From Adiantum capillus-veneris (lineage: Eukaryota > Streptophyta > Polypodiopsida > Polypodiales > Pteridaceae), in the NCBI GenBank assembly GCA_014529385.2, contig CM043952.1, positions 65,062,370-65,126,369 on the forward strand: a DNA stretch of 64,000 nt, read 5' to 3'. The translations under genes and the position numbers were made by a program. How positions within the stretch are numbered: position 1 is the first letter of the stretch; each line of letters begins with the position of its first letter. Shown piece by piece: positions 1 to 8,490 of the stretch. The notes beneath the pieces are model-generated. The model worked only from the letters and a program-made list of their open reading frames with translations. It was not told the DNA's origin and searched no databases.

Positions 1-1076
1 CTGAGAAGTTTTGTGTCGTTTCGACAACTTTTTCCTGTTTGCCTCTTGCAGGCTCTGTTGACCTAGGGTTTTTCAAGTCGTTCTTTCTCGAGCTTTGAGT
101 GTTAGAAACCCATATTCTATGCTAGGGTAAGCCACCTCTAAGTTCTTGCAAGGTTTGGTTAGGCGGTTGTGCCCCTACCTAGCGTTCTTTCCCATTCCCC
201 GTCTGCTCTTGTTTCTTGGTTTTGGTCAGTTTTCGCGACAAAAGTTAACGATAAGCATCAAAAGCTTATGGCAACGAGTCTACCTCTCATGTCTGGTGTC
301 CTCTGAGCTCTCGTAGCAGTCGTAGAAGGCGGTAGAAGGTCGGATGCTCCTGTGTGCTCTTTGCTCTCTCCAAGAAGGTAATAGTGGAAATGAGCTTGAA
401 AGTGATGTGAAAAATACTTAACTTCGGGCTTCCCGGATCACTTGTTACCAAATTTGACATGTGCTCCTATCTCGTCGTGAAATGCACTTTAGGATTTGAA
501 ATTTCTCAATTTGGACTCCTTTTGACCTGTTTCTGAGACATCTGTCCACTTTGCCAAAATTCTGTCATTTCGGGCTTTCCGCAACTTTTTCAGAATTGTA
601 CCCAATTTTTACCATGGGTTGCCCTTGTCATTAGGACCATCACCGTCTATTCTTTTCTTTTTTCCGATCTCATTTCACCTGCTTTTTTATTTTTCTTTTA
701 TTTTTATCAAGAAAATGATAAAAAATAAAAGAAAATAGCAAATTGAAGCCAAAAAATTCCAAACATACACAATAAATAGCTGGTAACCCTGTGTATATGA
801 ATATACACTTATTTGTGATTTCTGGACTTGGATTACCACTTTTTAGCTCCAAAAACACTTTTATTTAGTGATATTTACACGTCTAGAGACCCAAATTCGT
901 CATTTGATCTCTTCTTGTTGCAAAACAAGGTATATAAGGGCATAAATATTATCAATATCCGCAATCAAACATAAAAATTGCAAAATCATGTAAGACACTG
1001 CCCTTGTAATATAATTTTTGTTTTTCTTTGTTTTTGGCGCTTGTAGCTGCTTTGTAACTCCTGTATACCTGTATAC
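1..1076. other. Non-coding 3' region of element A or its flank
   Basis: I see no convincing gene here. The stretch lies downstream of the last reading frame of the minus-strand element A. It does not match the element's 5' LTR at 12142-13072 in either orientation, so the 3' LTR is probably beyond the left edge. The part around 660-760 is very AT-rich with poly-T and poly-A runs. A TATA-like string on the plus strand near 926-935 has no gene attached that I can recognise. Confidence 0.4.
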
Positions 1077-1089
1077 CTCCCCCCCTCCT
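1077..1089 (-). other. Candidate polypurine tract of element A
   Basis: Read on the minus strand this is GGAGGGGGGAGG, just after the stop of the last A reading frame. The relative B has GGAGGGGGGGAG directly before its 3' LTR at 28217. In A no LTR with a TG start follows, so the function is a guess from resemblance only. Confidence 0.35.
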
Positions 1090-1110
1090 AGTCTGAGTCC
1101 TCCCGGACGA

Positions 1111-1629
1111 CTATGAAGTGTCTGTGGGCGAAGCATTGTAGTTGTTTTGGTCATAAGTTCCCAATGCAATTGTAGAGCGATGATACAACAGTCTTTCCAA
1201 TAAAGCTGCTCTTTGTTTGATTGAAGGATTGGTGGTCGGGTTTTGGGTTGGTTTTGGCACTTCGGTAGTAGAATCAGTAGATGGATTCTTCTTTACTTTG
1301 TTGTTCTCTTTCACAATCCAAATCTGCTTCCGCTTCACTTGTGCTTGCCACAAACTCTTTGCGACCCAAACCTGCTTTGTTCTTTGTGTTGATTTCCTCG
1401 ACTTGAAATACCTAGGAGTGTCCGTTGATTGTACTGAAGGGAGTTCCTGTTTACAAATCTTTGGGATCCAAATTTGCTTGCTATAGCTTTGTGCCGTCAT
1501 GAACTTCTTTGGAATCCAGATCTGTTTCACTGTCCTTGATTGTCTGGAATCACTCTGTTGTCTGGTATTGAAGACTCTGTTTTCCACCTTTGTGTTCTCT
1601 GGCACAACCTTTTTTGGTCTCCATACCAA
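1111..1629 (-). CDS. C-terminal W-I-P-K repeat region of element A polyprotein
   Basis: 172 residues in the same frame as the upstream pol (end 1708), separated from it by one TAG and 26 open codons; the first codon here is TTG, so this is a continuation rather than a separate start. It is basic and dominated by a short repeated motif: VWRPKK, KQIWIPKKF, KQIWIPKIC, KQVWVAKSL and KQIWIVKEN, preceded upstream by QWQPKV and QQWIRK. Spacing between tryptophans varies from about 15 to 30 residues. Related repeats occur in B (26455-27750) and D (59535-59745). The tail is rich in Thr, Asn and Pro. I know no function for it; a nucleic-acid or Gag contact would fit the basic aromatic composition, but that is a guess. 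Confidence 0.6.
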   Translation of the reverse strand: MVWRPKKVVPENTKVENRVFNTRQQSDSRQSRTVKQIWIPKKFMTAQSYSKQIWIPKICKQELPSVQSTDTPRYFKSRKSTQRTKQVWVAKSLWQAQVKRKQIWIVKENNKVKKNPSTDSTTEVPKPTQNPTTNPSIKQRAALLERLLYHRSTIALGTYDQNNYNASPTDTS

Positions 1630-1707
1630 CTTTGACTCCGTCTTTTCCCAAGGTTGAGCTATTATATTATTGCTTGTCTTCCTTATCCACTGTTGAGAAT
1701 TCCTCTT

Positions 1708-4700
1708 CTAAGAGTAATCCGGTTGTATAGAAACTTTTGGTTGCCATTGCTTCTTCTTTTTCTCTGGTTGTTGTTTACCTTTGTCTTTGGATTCGTCCTT
1801 TGGAGTTGGCTCTTCTCCTTTGGTGAACTTAACTGATTGACTTTCACCTTCGTATTTGATAAGCACTGATTTAGAACTCCAGTCAATCATTGCATTGTAT
1901 TGCTTCTGCCATGGTTGTCCTAGCAATAATGGTTGTTGTGTAGCTTGGTCTTCAACCACGTAAAACATATGAGGATACACATAACGGTTAATCTGTATAT
2001 GTAAAACTGTGCATCCGACAGTTTTGATTGAATTCTCAGAGTAACTCTTTAACTCTTGCTTGGCAGTTTGTAGTTTAGTGTCATTTGTCAATTGTCTATA
2101 CAAACTGAGTGAAAGTAGGTTAGCTTGAGCTCCTGAATCCAATAGTGCTCTGGCTTTGATTTGGTTGGTTCCTACTTTGCATTCAATGATGGGTTCTTCT
2201 TTGTCATTATCCATTTCTGTTATACTGACTGCGTTTATTCGTATTGCTCCTTCATTTCGCTGTTTCTGACGCAGTAGTTTTCTTTTCTCCATTCTTTCCT
2301 TCGCCTCGGCTTGCGCTTCCTCCAAAATCATTTTCTTTGTCTGGACACGCAGCTTTTCTTGATGTATTTTGAGAAGCATGTCTTGGGTTAGCGGCAAAAG
2401 ATACTTTTTCACTCTGCATCCACTAATCCAATTGGGCATTTCTTCTCCGTCTAATGTAGCAAGCTTGACGGCTCCACTTGGTGATAGATCTTTAATCACC
2501 AGAGATCCCATCCCTCGCTTTTTAAGCTTCTTAGCATGCTGTTTCAGAGTGTAAACTAGGACATAGTTCCCAACCTTAAACTCTTTAGTCCGCACATGCT
2601 TATCAAAAAATTCTTTTTGTCGCCTTTTTTTAGCGTAGATAGAAGCTACTGCTTTTAGGCGAAGCTCATCTAGCTTTTCCAGGTCATCTATTCTATCAGA
2701 AAGTTCGTGCCCTGTCCACTCTAGATCCTTAGCCACCCTTAAGGTTGAAATCAAGAATTCTATTGGTATAATAGCATTTAGCCCAAAAACCATGTTATAT
2801 GGGGTCGTTCCTATTGATGTTTTATATGCTACCCTATATGCCCATAATGTTGAATGCAACTTCTGGTCCCAGTCAGTTCTCGACTCAGATACAATCTTCG
2901 TAAGGACCGTGCATATGGTTTTGTTTGTTGCTTCAGCTTGTCCGTTTGCTTGTGGATGATACGGGGCTGATTTCCTATGGATTACCATAAATTCATCTAG
3001 AAGGATCTTTATCACTTCATTTATAAAATGTGTGCCTCGATCACTCACAATTTCTATTGGCAATCCATATCTTACAAAGACGTATTCATATAGAAATTGT
3101 GCCGTGGTCCTGGCATCTGCTTTTTGAGTTGCCTTTGCTTCGACCCACTTTGTTAGATAGTCTGTAGCCACAACGATGTATTGTGCATGAGTCTTATATG
3201 CAGGAGGTGAAATGGGTCCGACATAATCAATCCCCCATTTTGCAAAAGCTCTTGCCCCCATCATTGGTCTAAGCGGCATATCATCTCTTTTAAGTGGTAC
3301 TTTGGTCCGCTGACAGTCATCGCACCGTTTAACGTATTCCTCAGCGTCCATATGTAATGTTGGCCACCATATTCCTGCGGCTAAGACAAGTTTTGTTGTC
3401 TTATCACCTGAGAAATGGCCTCCACCTACTCCTCCATGAGCTTGCTCTAGGATTATCACATACTCAGACTCTGATGCGCAAATCCTAAGCTGGTTGTCTT
3501 TACCTCTCTTATAGAGTTGATCTCCTATTAAAGCGTAATCTCTAGCTTCTGTCTCTACAGATTTCTGACGAGCTTTTGACGTTCCTTCTGGGAAAGTTCT
3601 ATTTGTGAGATATTCAACAATATACTGACTCCATTCCGGAGCGATCATTATCTGATATAATGTCGAATACTCTGCTGGCGGTTTCGATGAACATATAATA
3701 CATCCAGTGACATATTCATGTACGCTTTCTTTCATTCCTGGCCAATAGACTCCCAATTGTAACAAATTCCTATATGTGCTCCTTCTTGAACAATGAAATG
3801 CACATTCCTGAACATGTGCTTCGCGCAGATATATATTATATTCCTCAGGATTGATGCATAGTCGTAAAACATGATCATTTCCCAATTGATACAACCTTCC
3901 TGCAACCAATTGAAGATTCTTGGATTGCTGAATAGCAATATGTTTCTGGTTGTATTCTCTTATGTCGAACTCTCCTCCATAGGTTAATAGGTTAACGACA
4001 TTTTGAGACCACTTCGGTATCATTTCTATGTTGAACAAGTACGCGTCTGGCATGTCGTCATCTACTCCTATAGTGTCTTCTCCATTCGTCAATCGCGAAA
4101 GATGATCAGCTCTAAGATGTGTTTTTCCTTTCTTTACTACTACCGTGAAGTCGAATTCCAGCAAGATAATGAACCATCTCACTATTCTCCCGGTATTGCA
4201 TGGTTTATTCACTAGGTAGAGCAAGGCTTGGTGATCCGTAAAAAACACAAACTTGTTGGCTAGAAGATAATGCCGAAATTTCTTCACAGCATATATCATT
4301 CCTAATCCCTCTCGCTCTGTTGTGGTGTAATTCTTCTCTGTATTGTTGAGCTGTCGACTGCCGTAACAGATAGAAAAATCCATGTTTCCTTCTTCTGGCT
4401 GAGCCAGAATGCATCCTATTGCATATGCCGAAGCATCTATGTGCACATGGAATATCTTCTCCCAATCTGGTGATTTCAAGACTGGAGCAGTAATGAGTGC
4501 CTCTTTCAAGACTGGAGCAGTAATGAGTCCCATAAAGCTCTGTACTTGTTTCGCATTGGTTGGTCTAGGCATATCCACTATAACTTTTATCTTCTCTAAA
4601 TCCGTGGATATTCCATTTTGTGAGACAATATGACCCAGAATTCTGCCCTGTCGGACCATAAACACACATTTCTCAGGATTGAGACAAATGCGATATGTCC

Positions 4701-7254
4701 TACATTTCTCAAATACTTTTCTTAGGTGTTCTAGATGCTCATCTCTCAGAAGAGAATGTACACATAAGTCATCCATGTATATTTCTAGAAACAACCTTAA
4801 GTATTCTTTGAAAGCATGCGTCATCAGCCTCTGGAAGGTTGCGGGAGCATTGGTTAGACCAAAAGACATAACCCGATAAGCATAAATTTTCCACTCCATT
4901 GCAAAAGCTGTTTTATGTTGATCTTCCAGTGCTATGGCTAGCTGGTTATATCCTGAAAAACCATCAAGAAAAGAGTATGATGTTTTCCCTGATACACGCT
5001 CTAGAACATGATCAGTTATCGGCAGGGGATAATTGTCCCGGTTTGTTGCAGCATTCACTTTCTTTAAGTTGACACACACTCGGAGTTTTCCGTTCTTCTT
5101 GGGTACCACCACAATTGGAGATACCCAATCGGTGTGTTCAATCTCGTAGATGAATTCAGCTTCCATTAGCTTATCTATCTCTTCTTTGATTCGCTTAGCA
5201 AACGTATCATTATATGTGTATGGTCTCTGTCTGCTAGGCTTTGCGTCTTGTTTCAGTGGGATTGCGTGTTGGCATATCGATGGGTCAACTCCCTTTAAGT
5301 CCTTATAAGACCATGCAAACACATCCCTATACTCTCTGAGAAGACTCAAAAGTCTCTCTTCCTTGCCTGGAGACAAATCTGTGGCTATGTACACCGGTCT
5401 AGGTGGCTCACCTGGAGCTGCTAAATCAACTTTTTTTGCATCCTCCGGTCCGTCATAGGATTCGTTCTCCATTCTCTCTCGAATAGGTTGGGTTAAAACC
5501 ACCTTCCTATTCTCTATTGTGAATTTCCTGTAGTGAGAGGGAACATCCATGTTTTCTTTGATTTTGGCGTTTTCGTCCTCTCCACTCTCAATTTCTGTTG
5601 TCCAAACTTCTTTCAGAGTTTTCTTGAGCTCTCTGTACTTGTTTCTACGTTCTAGCTTGGACTCCGTGTGTTCTCTGTTGCGCTTGTTCTTTCCTGTTTT
5701 TTCTCTTTCTGTTTTCGTTCCATTCCTTTGAACTTGATTTCTTGAGCCTCTTTTGTCTTTTCGTAAGCTCTTTTGATCATTGCCTCTCATTCTTCCAGAA
5801 ATCTTGTCCTTAACACAATCTTCCGCCTTTACTAGCATTAGGAATTGATTTTTTCCTCTTATTCTAGGCATCGGATTGGTTCTAACCCCCTTTGTTTTTT
5901 TCTTTGCTCTATAGCGTTTCTGGCGTTGTTTAGTTTGGTTCGAAAAATCATAAAATCGAACATCCGTTATAGTTTCTTCGTTTCCGCTTGAATTGTCCGT
6001 TGACTCGTTGTCTGCTTCATTTCCCCACTCTGGATGATCGGGAATGTCGTGAAACACCTCTTCTTCATCTTCCTTTTCCAGTGTATCGTTCTTTTCAGTT
6101 TCTTTTTCGAGTACAGTTCTCAACATGAAGTACGGAACCACGCCGTACCCGTCCTTGTCGCAAAATTTCGTTGTGGGACCATCCGAAATTGCACAAACAT
6201 CTAGGGTTGCTAGAATGTGTGTCCATTCTAATGGTTCAAGCGTGTCCTCTGGAAAGGGTTCTCCTATATAAGTTTCGTCTTCGATAGCCCTTTCTAAAAC
6301 ACATTCTTCTCGTTTCAGACTTCCACATTTCGAAGCTCCACACATCCATAACTCCTTGGGTTTACCTAACCAAGCTGGAAATTCGGATCCCGCCAAAGTA
6401 GCAGAATCAAACTCCTCCACCGGTGTTCGGTTTACATCTTTGTAGCTATGGTCTTTCAGGTTCACACGTGTAGTGGTTTCCATATTTCTCAGGTATATGT
6501 GATCGTAGCCCCAATCCTGGACCATTTTCAACTGTCTCATGAATGGTCTTCCCAGTATGATATCATAGTTATTCTCCTTGCCAAAATCGACAATAGCAAA
6601 AGTATGTTCGTATTCAATGCCGCAAGAAGTCACTACAACTTTCTCTAATAACCCCACAGGTTTCTCCATGTGTCCATCTGCTAATTGGAGTTTCAACCTA
6701 GTCTTCCTTATTGCTGGTTTCCCCCATTTTTTCCAGATTTCTTTTGTAGCAATGGCTACCCCAGCTCCGCTGTCTAGTATTGCCATTGTGTTCACGCCTT
6801 GGAATTCAACTGGTAAGGTTGTATTCCCCTCTTCACCTTCGCAATACTCTCCGACCTTGTTTAAGGGTACAGGCTTAGCGTTCTTTTGTGGTTTACTCAG
6901 CTCTTGTATACCCTCTTTCAGTCTCGATGTTGGGTCTTTTATCCCGAATTTCTCCAAGCATTTTCCTACAGTGGTCCACATATGTGGTCTTAGCCTCAAA
7001 AGCTCAGCTAGAGTGATAGTGCATGTCACTGGTGTTGACAAGATCTCTATCAATCCTTGCGAGTCCATGACTTTTTCTGATGAAATTCTTCGTGAGGGAA
7101 GTGCTTTAATCTCGGATTTTGCTTCATACTCTCCTAAGTATGAAGGTAAGGTATTCAGTGAGTGAGGTTTGCTCTCCATTGTTCTAACAGAGCCCCCATC
7201 TCCCCAGTAAGATTGCAGATCCAAGTCCACTTGAGATCCTGCCTCAAATTCCAC
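1708..7254 (-). CDS. pol: Pro-Pol polyprotein of gypsy element A
   Basis: 1848 residues. The order is: retropepsin 1 with DSGAG (catalytic Asp about residue 161) and ILGRPFM; an acidic/basic linker (about 380-560); reverse transcriptase with YMDD at 826-829; RNase H (HIDAS near 939, FFTDHQALL near 1010); two HHCC zinc modules (about 1145-1185 and 1272-1312); an integrase core with D1343, D1405 and E1441 (D-35-E); an integrase C-terminal part; a Lys/Glu/Ala-rich stretch that may be coiled coil; retropepsin-like domain 2 with ALLDSGAQANLL (Asp about 1706) and LLLGQPW; then the first W-x-P-K repeat. It makes element cDNA and integrates it. Oddities are the second protease, the doubled zinc module, and loss of the usual 45-50 residues of the RT thumb/connection with a duplicated ITAPVLK. 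It ends at TAG but the frame continues. Confidence 0.9.
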   Translation of the reverse strand: MEFEAGSQVDLDLQSYWGDGGSVRTMESKPHSLNTLPSYLGEYEAKSEIKALPSRRISSEKVMDSQGLIEILSTPVTCTITLAELLRLRPHMWTTVGKCLEKFGIKDPTSRLKEGIQELSKPQKNAKPVPLNKVGEYCEGEEGNTTLPVEFQGVNTMAILDSGAGVAIATKEIWKKWGKPAIRKTRLKLQLADGHMEKPVGLLEKVVVTSCGIEYEHTFAIVDFGKENNYDIILGRPFMRQLKMVQDWGYDHIYLRNMETTTRVNLKDHSYKDVNRTPVEEFDSATLAGSEFPAWLGKPKELWMCGASKCGSLKREECVLERAIEDETYIGEPFPEDTLEPLEWTHILATLDVCAISDGPTTKFCDKDGYGVVPYFMLRTVLEKETEKNDTLEKEDEEEVFHDIPDHPEWGNEADNESTDNSSGNEETITDVRFYDFSNQTKQRQKRYRAKKKTKGVRTNPMPRIRGKNQFLMLVKAEDCVKDKISGRMRGNDQKSLRKDKRGSRNQVQRNGTKTEREKTGKNKRNREHTESKLERRNKYRELKKTLKEVWTTEIESGEDENAKIKENMDVPSHYRKFTIENRKVVLTQPIRERMENESYDGPEDAKKVDLAAPGEPPRPVYIATDLSPGKEERLLSLLREYRDVFAWSYKDLKGVDPSICQHAIPLKQDAKPSRQRPYTYNDTFAKRIKEEIDKLMEAEFIYEIEHTDWVSPIVVVPKKNGKLRVCVNLKKVNAATNRDNYPLPITDHVLERVSGKTSYSFLDGFSGYNQLAIALEDQHKTAFAMEWKIYAYRVMSFGLTNAPATFQRLMTHAFKEYLRLFLEIYMDDLCVHSLLRDEHLEHLRKVFEKCRTYRICLNPEKCVFMVRQGRILGHIVSQNGISTDLEKIKVIVDMPRPTNAKQVQSFMGLITAPVLKEALITAPVLKSPDWEKIFHVHIDASAYAIGCILAQPEEGNMDFSICYGSRQLNNTEKNYTTTEREGLGMIYAVKKFRHYLLANKFVFFTDHQALLYLVNKPCNTGRIVRWFIILLEFDFTVVVKKGKTHLRADHLSRLTNGEDTIGVDDDMPDAYLFNIEMIPKWSQNVVNLLTYGGEFDIREYNQKHIAIQQSKNLQLVAGRLYQLGNDHVLRLCINPEEYNIYLREAHVQECAFHCSRRSTYRNLLQLGVYWPGMKESVHEYVTGCIICSSKPPAEYSTLYQIMIAPEWSQYIVEYLTNRTFPEGTSKARQKSVETEARDYALIGDQLYKRGKDNQLRICASESEYVIILEQAHGGVGGGHFSGDKTTKLVLAAGIWWPTLHMDAEEYVKRCDDCQRTKVPLKRDDMPLRPMMGARAFAKWGIDYVGPISPPAYKTHAQYIVVATDYLTKWVEAKATQKADARTTAQFLYEYVFVRYGLPIEIVSDRGTHFINEVIKILLDEFMVIHRKSAPYHPQANGQAEATNKTICTVLTKIVSESRTDWDQKLHSTLWAYRVAYKTSIGTTPYNMVFGLNAIIPIEFLISTLRVAKDLEWTGHELSDRIDDLEKLDELRLKAVASIYAKKRRQKEFFDKHVRTKEFKVGNYVLVYTLKQHAKKLKKRGMGSLVIKDLSPSGAVKLATLDGEEMPNWISGCRVKKYLLPLTQDMLLKIHQEKLRVQTKKMILEEAQAEAKERMEKRKLLRQKQRNEGAIRINAVSITEMDNDKEEPIIECKVGTNQIKARALLDSGAQANLLSLSLYRQLTNDTKLQTAKQELKSYSENSIKTVGCTVLHIQINRYVYPHMFYVVEDQATQQPLLLGQPWQKQYNAMIDWSSKSVLIKYEGESQSVKFTKGEEPTPKDESKDKGKQQPEKKKKQWQPKVSIQPDYS
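4475..4534 (-). repeat. 30-bp tandem duplication in the RT-RNase H connection
   Basis: TTCAAGACTGGAGCAGTAAT occurs at 4475 and again at 4505, giving ITAPVLK twice in the protein ten residues apart. The usual residues of a gypsy connection region (GxxYYRRFI and following) are missing at the same point. A deletion and a small duplication seem to have happened together, without loss of frame. Confidence 0.85.
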
Positions 7255-7281
7255 TATGGGAGGGTTCCTGATGTCCTTTTC

Positions 7282-7803
7282 CTAATTTGTCTGATTAGCT
7301 TGGCAACTTAGCTCGTTTGCAAAGTTTGCCTCTCTCACTTGTTTCCAAAATTCATTGTAATCCTCATCTCTTCCGTAAGACCTCTGTATGACTGGATGAA
7401 AACTCTCTATCTCCTGATCGGTTATGTTCAATACTATGCGGTCATCCTTGTGTGTATTTTCAGGCTTTTGTGCACTGGGAGTCTTTTCAGCTACCCGTGA
7501 AACGATAGTCTCTTGCTGAATTGGGTTTTCCGTTCCACAATTCATTGTTTCTTTTGGTGGTTCTAATAAGGCTTGTGCAGTCTCGATCATTCTCTGGCAC
7601 ATTTCAAGTCTCTGCTTTTCCAATTCCGCGTTTGGGTATGTCATCCACCTCTGTTCTTGTGTTTGGTTGTTCTTTAACCTAGCTTCGTAAGCTTTCATCA
7701 GTGCGTCCAATGGTTCGTGTACTTTGTCGACTAGCACTGATCCCCCTGAGCTTAAGCTCGTTGTTTCTTTGATACTCTTTTGTTTCGTTCTTTCCGGGCT
7801 CAT
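7282..7803 (-). CDS. Element A Gag/Pro linker reading frame
   Basis: 173 residues in the same frame as both neighbours; a TGA (7807-7809) precedes it and a TAG (7282-7284) ends it. It begins MSPERTKQKS and is charged and hydrophilic. SVLVDKVHEPLDA near its start and FWKQVREAN near its end are conserved in element B at about 24545 and 24940. No known catalytic motif is visible. It probably belongs to the C-terminal part of Gag or to the spacer before the protease. The B copy also stops with Asn-TAG at the matching position, so this stop may be an original feature and not damage. Confidence 0.65.
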   Translation of the reverse strand: MSPERTKQKSIKETTSLSSGGSVLVDKVHEPLDALMKAYEARLKNNQTQEQRWMTYPNAELEKQRLEMCQRMIETAQALLEPPKETMNCGTENPIQQETIVSRVAEKTPSAQKPENTHKDDRIVLNITDQEIESFHPVIQRSYGRDEDYNEFWKQVREANFANELSCQANQTN

Positions 7804-7806
7804 CTC

Positions 7807-8463
7807 TCATTTCCCGTTTTGACTCTCAAGTTTTTCTAATCTATCTTTCGTTCGCTTTAGTTCCTCAGCTAAAATAGCGTCTTCACGTTCTTTTCTCAAC
7901 TTCATGCGTGCTTTTCTAGCTTTCCATGTGTTTTTCTGACTCCGCGGTCCTTGACTAACCATTTCAATCGCTAACTTTCCATTCTCAGGTTCTCTAGTGG
8001 TTTTCTTAGCTTGAGCTCTAGTAACAACTTGCGTTGGTATCAGAGTTTCATTTTCAGACCCACTGCTAGTAGGAATAGTTTCTAGCATATTCAATGTCGT
8101 CTTTTGCACTTTGTTTGGATTCTTTGAACAATCCTCAATGAAGTGAGTAACCCCACACTCAGTGCAATAAGCGTTAATTCTAATGATTTCCGTATGTGGA
8201 CAAACATTCATCAGATGGTCACCTCCACACTTGTAACAGGGTCCTAGTGCTGGTCTTGGTCCCATTTGATTCGTCCTTTGTGGATAGGATGGTCTTTGTC
8301 CTGTTAACCCTCCATGAGCTATGAACATCAATGTTCTTGCGTCCAAATTGTACCTCTCTTCATCAGAAGCACTTGTAACTGTTGGTATTCCAACATTCCC
8401 AATCATGCCCCATGGTTCTGGTTGTTTGGGTTCTTCTGGTGGGTAATACACAGTTGGAGACAT
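7807..8463 (-). CDS. gag: Element A Gag C-terminal part with two zinc knuckles
   Basis: 218 residues, in frame with the larger gag upstream and separated from it by one TAA and nine codons. It carries two cysteine-histidine boxes, CYKCGGDHLMNVC and CTECGVTHFIEDC. Both are C-x2-C-x3-H-x4-C, one residue shorter before the His than the usual retroviral C-x2-C-x4-H-x4-C knuckle. The rest is basic with a Lys/Arg/Glu-rich tail (KARKARMKLRKE). This is the nucleocapsid-like, RNA-binding part of Gag. Element B has the same boxes, and copia 2 is inserted inside the first of them. Confidence 0.8.
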   Translation of the reverse strand: MSPTVYYPPEEPKQPEPWGMIGNVGIPTVTSASDEERYNLDARTLMFIAHGGLTGQRPSYPQRTNQMGPRPALGPCYKCGGDHLMNVCPHTEIIRINAYCTECGVTHFIEDCSKNPNKVQKTTLNMLETIPTSSGSENETLIPTQVVTRAQAKKTTREPENGKLAIEMVSQGPRSQKNTWKARKARMKLRKEREDAILAEELKRTKDRLEKLESQNGK

Positions 8464-8490
8464 GTGTGCACCAGATTCTTCATAATAGGC

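Noticed and set aside
1..1076. A 3' LTR of element A at the left edge
   Set aside because: I compared it with 12142-13072 in both directions and found no match, so I left it unassigned.
1683..1886. Frames on either strand inside element A such as 6578-7165
   Set aside because: They are shadows of the real gag-pol frame, which has clear catalytic motifs.
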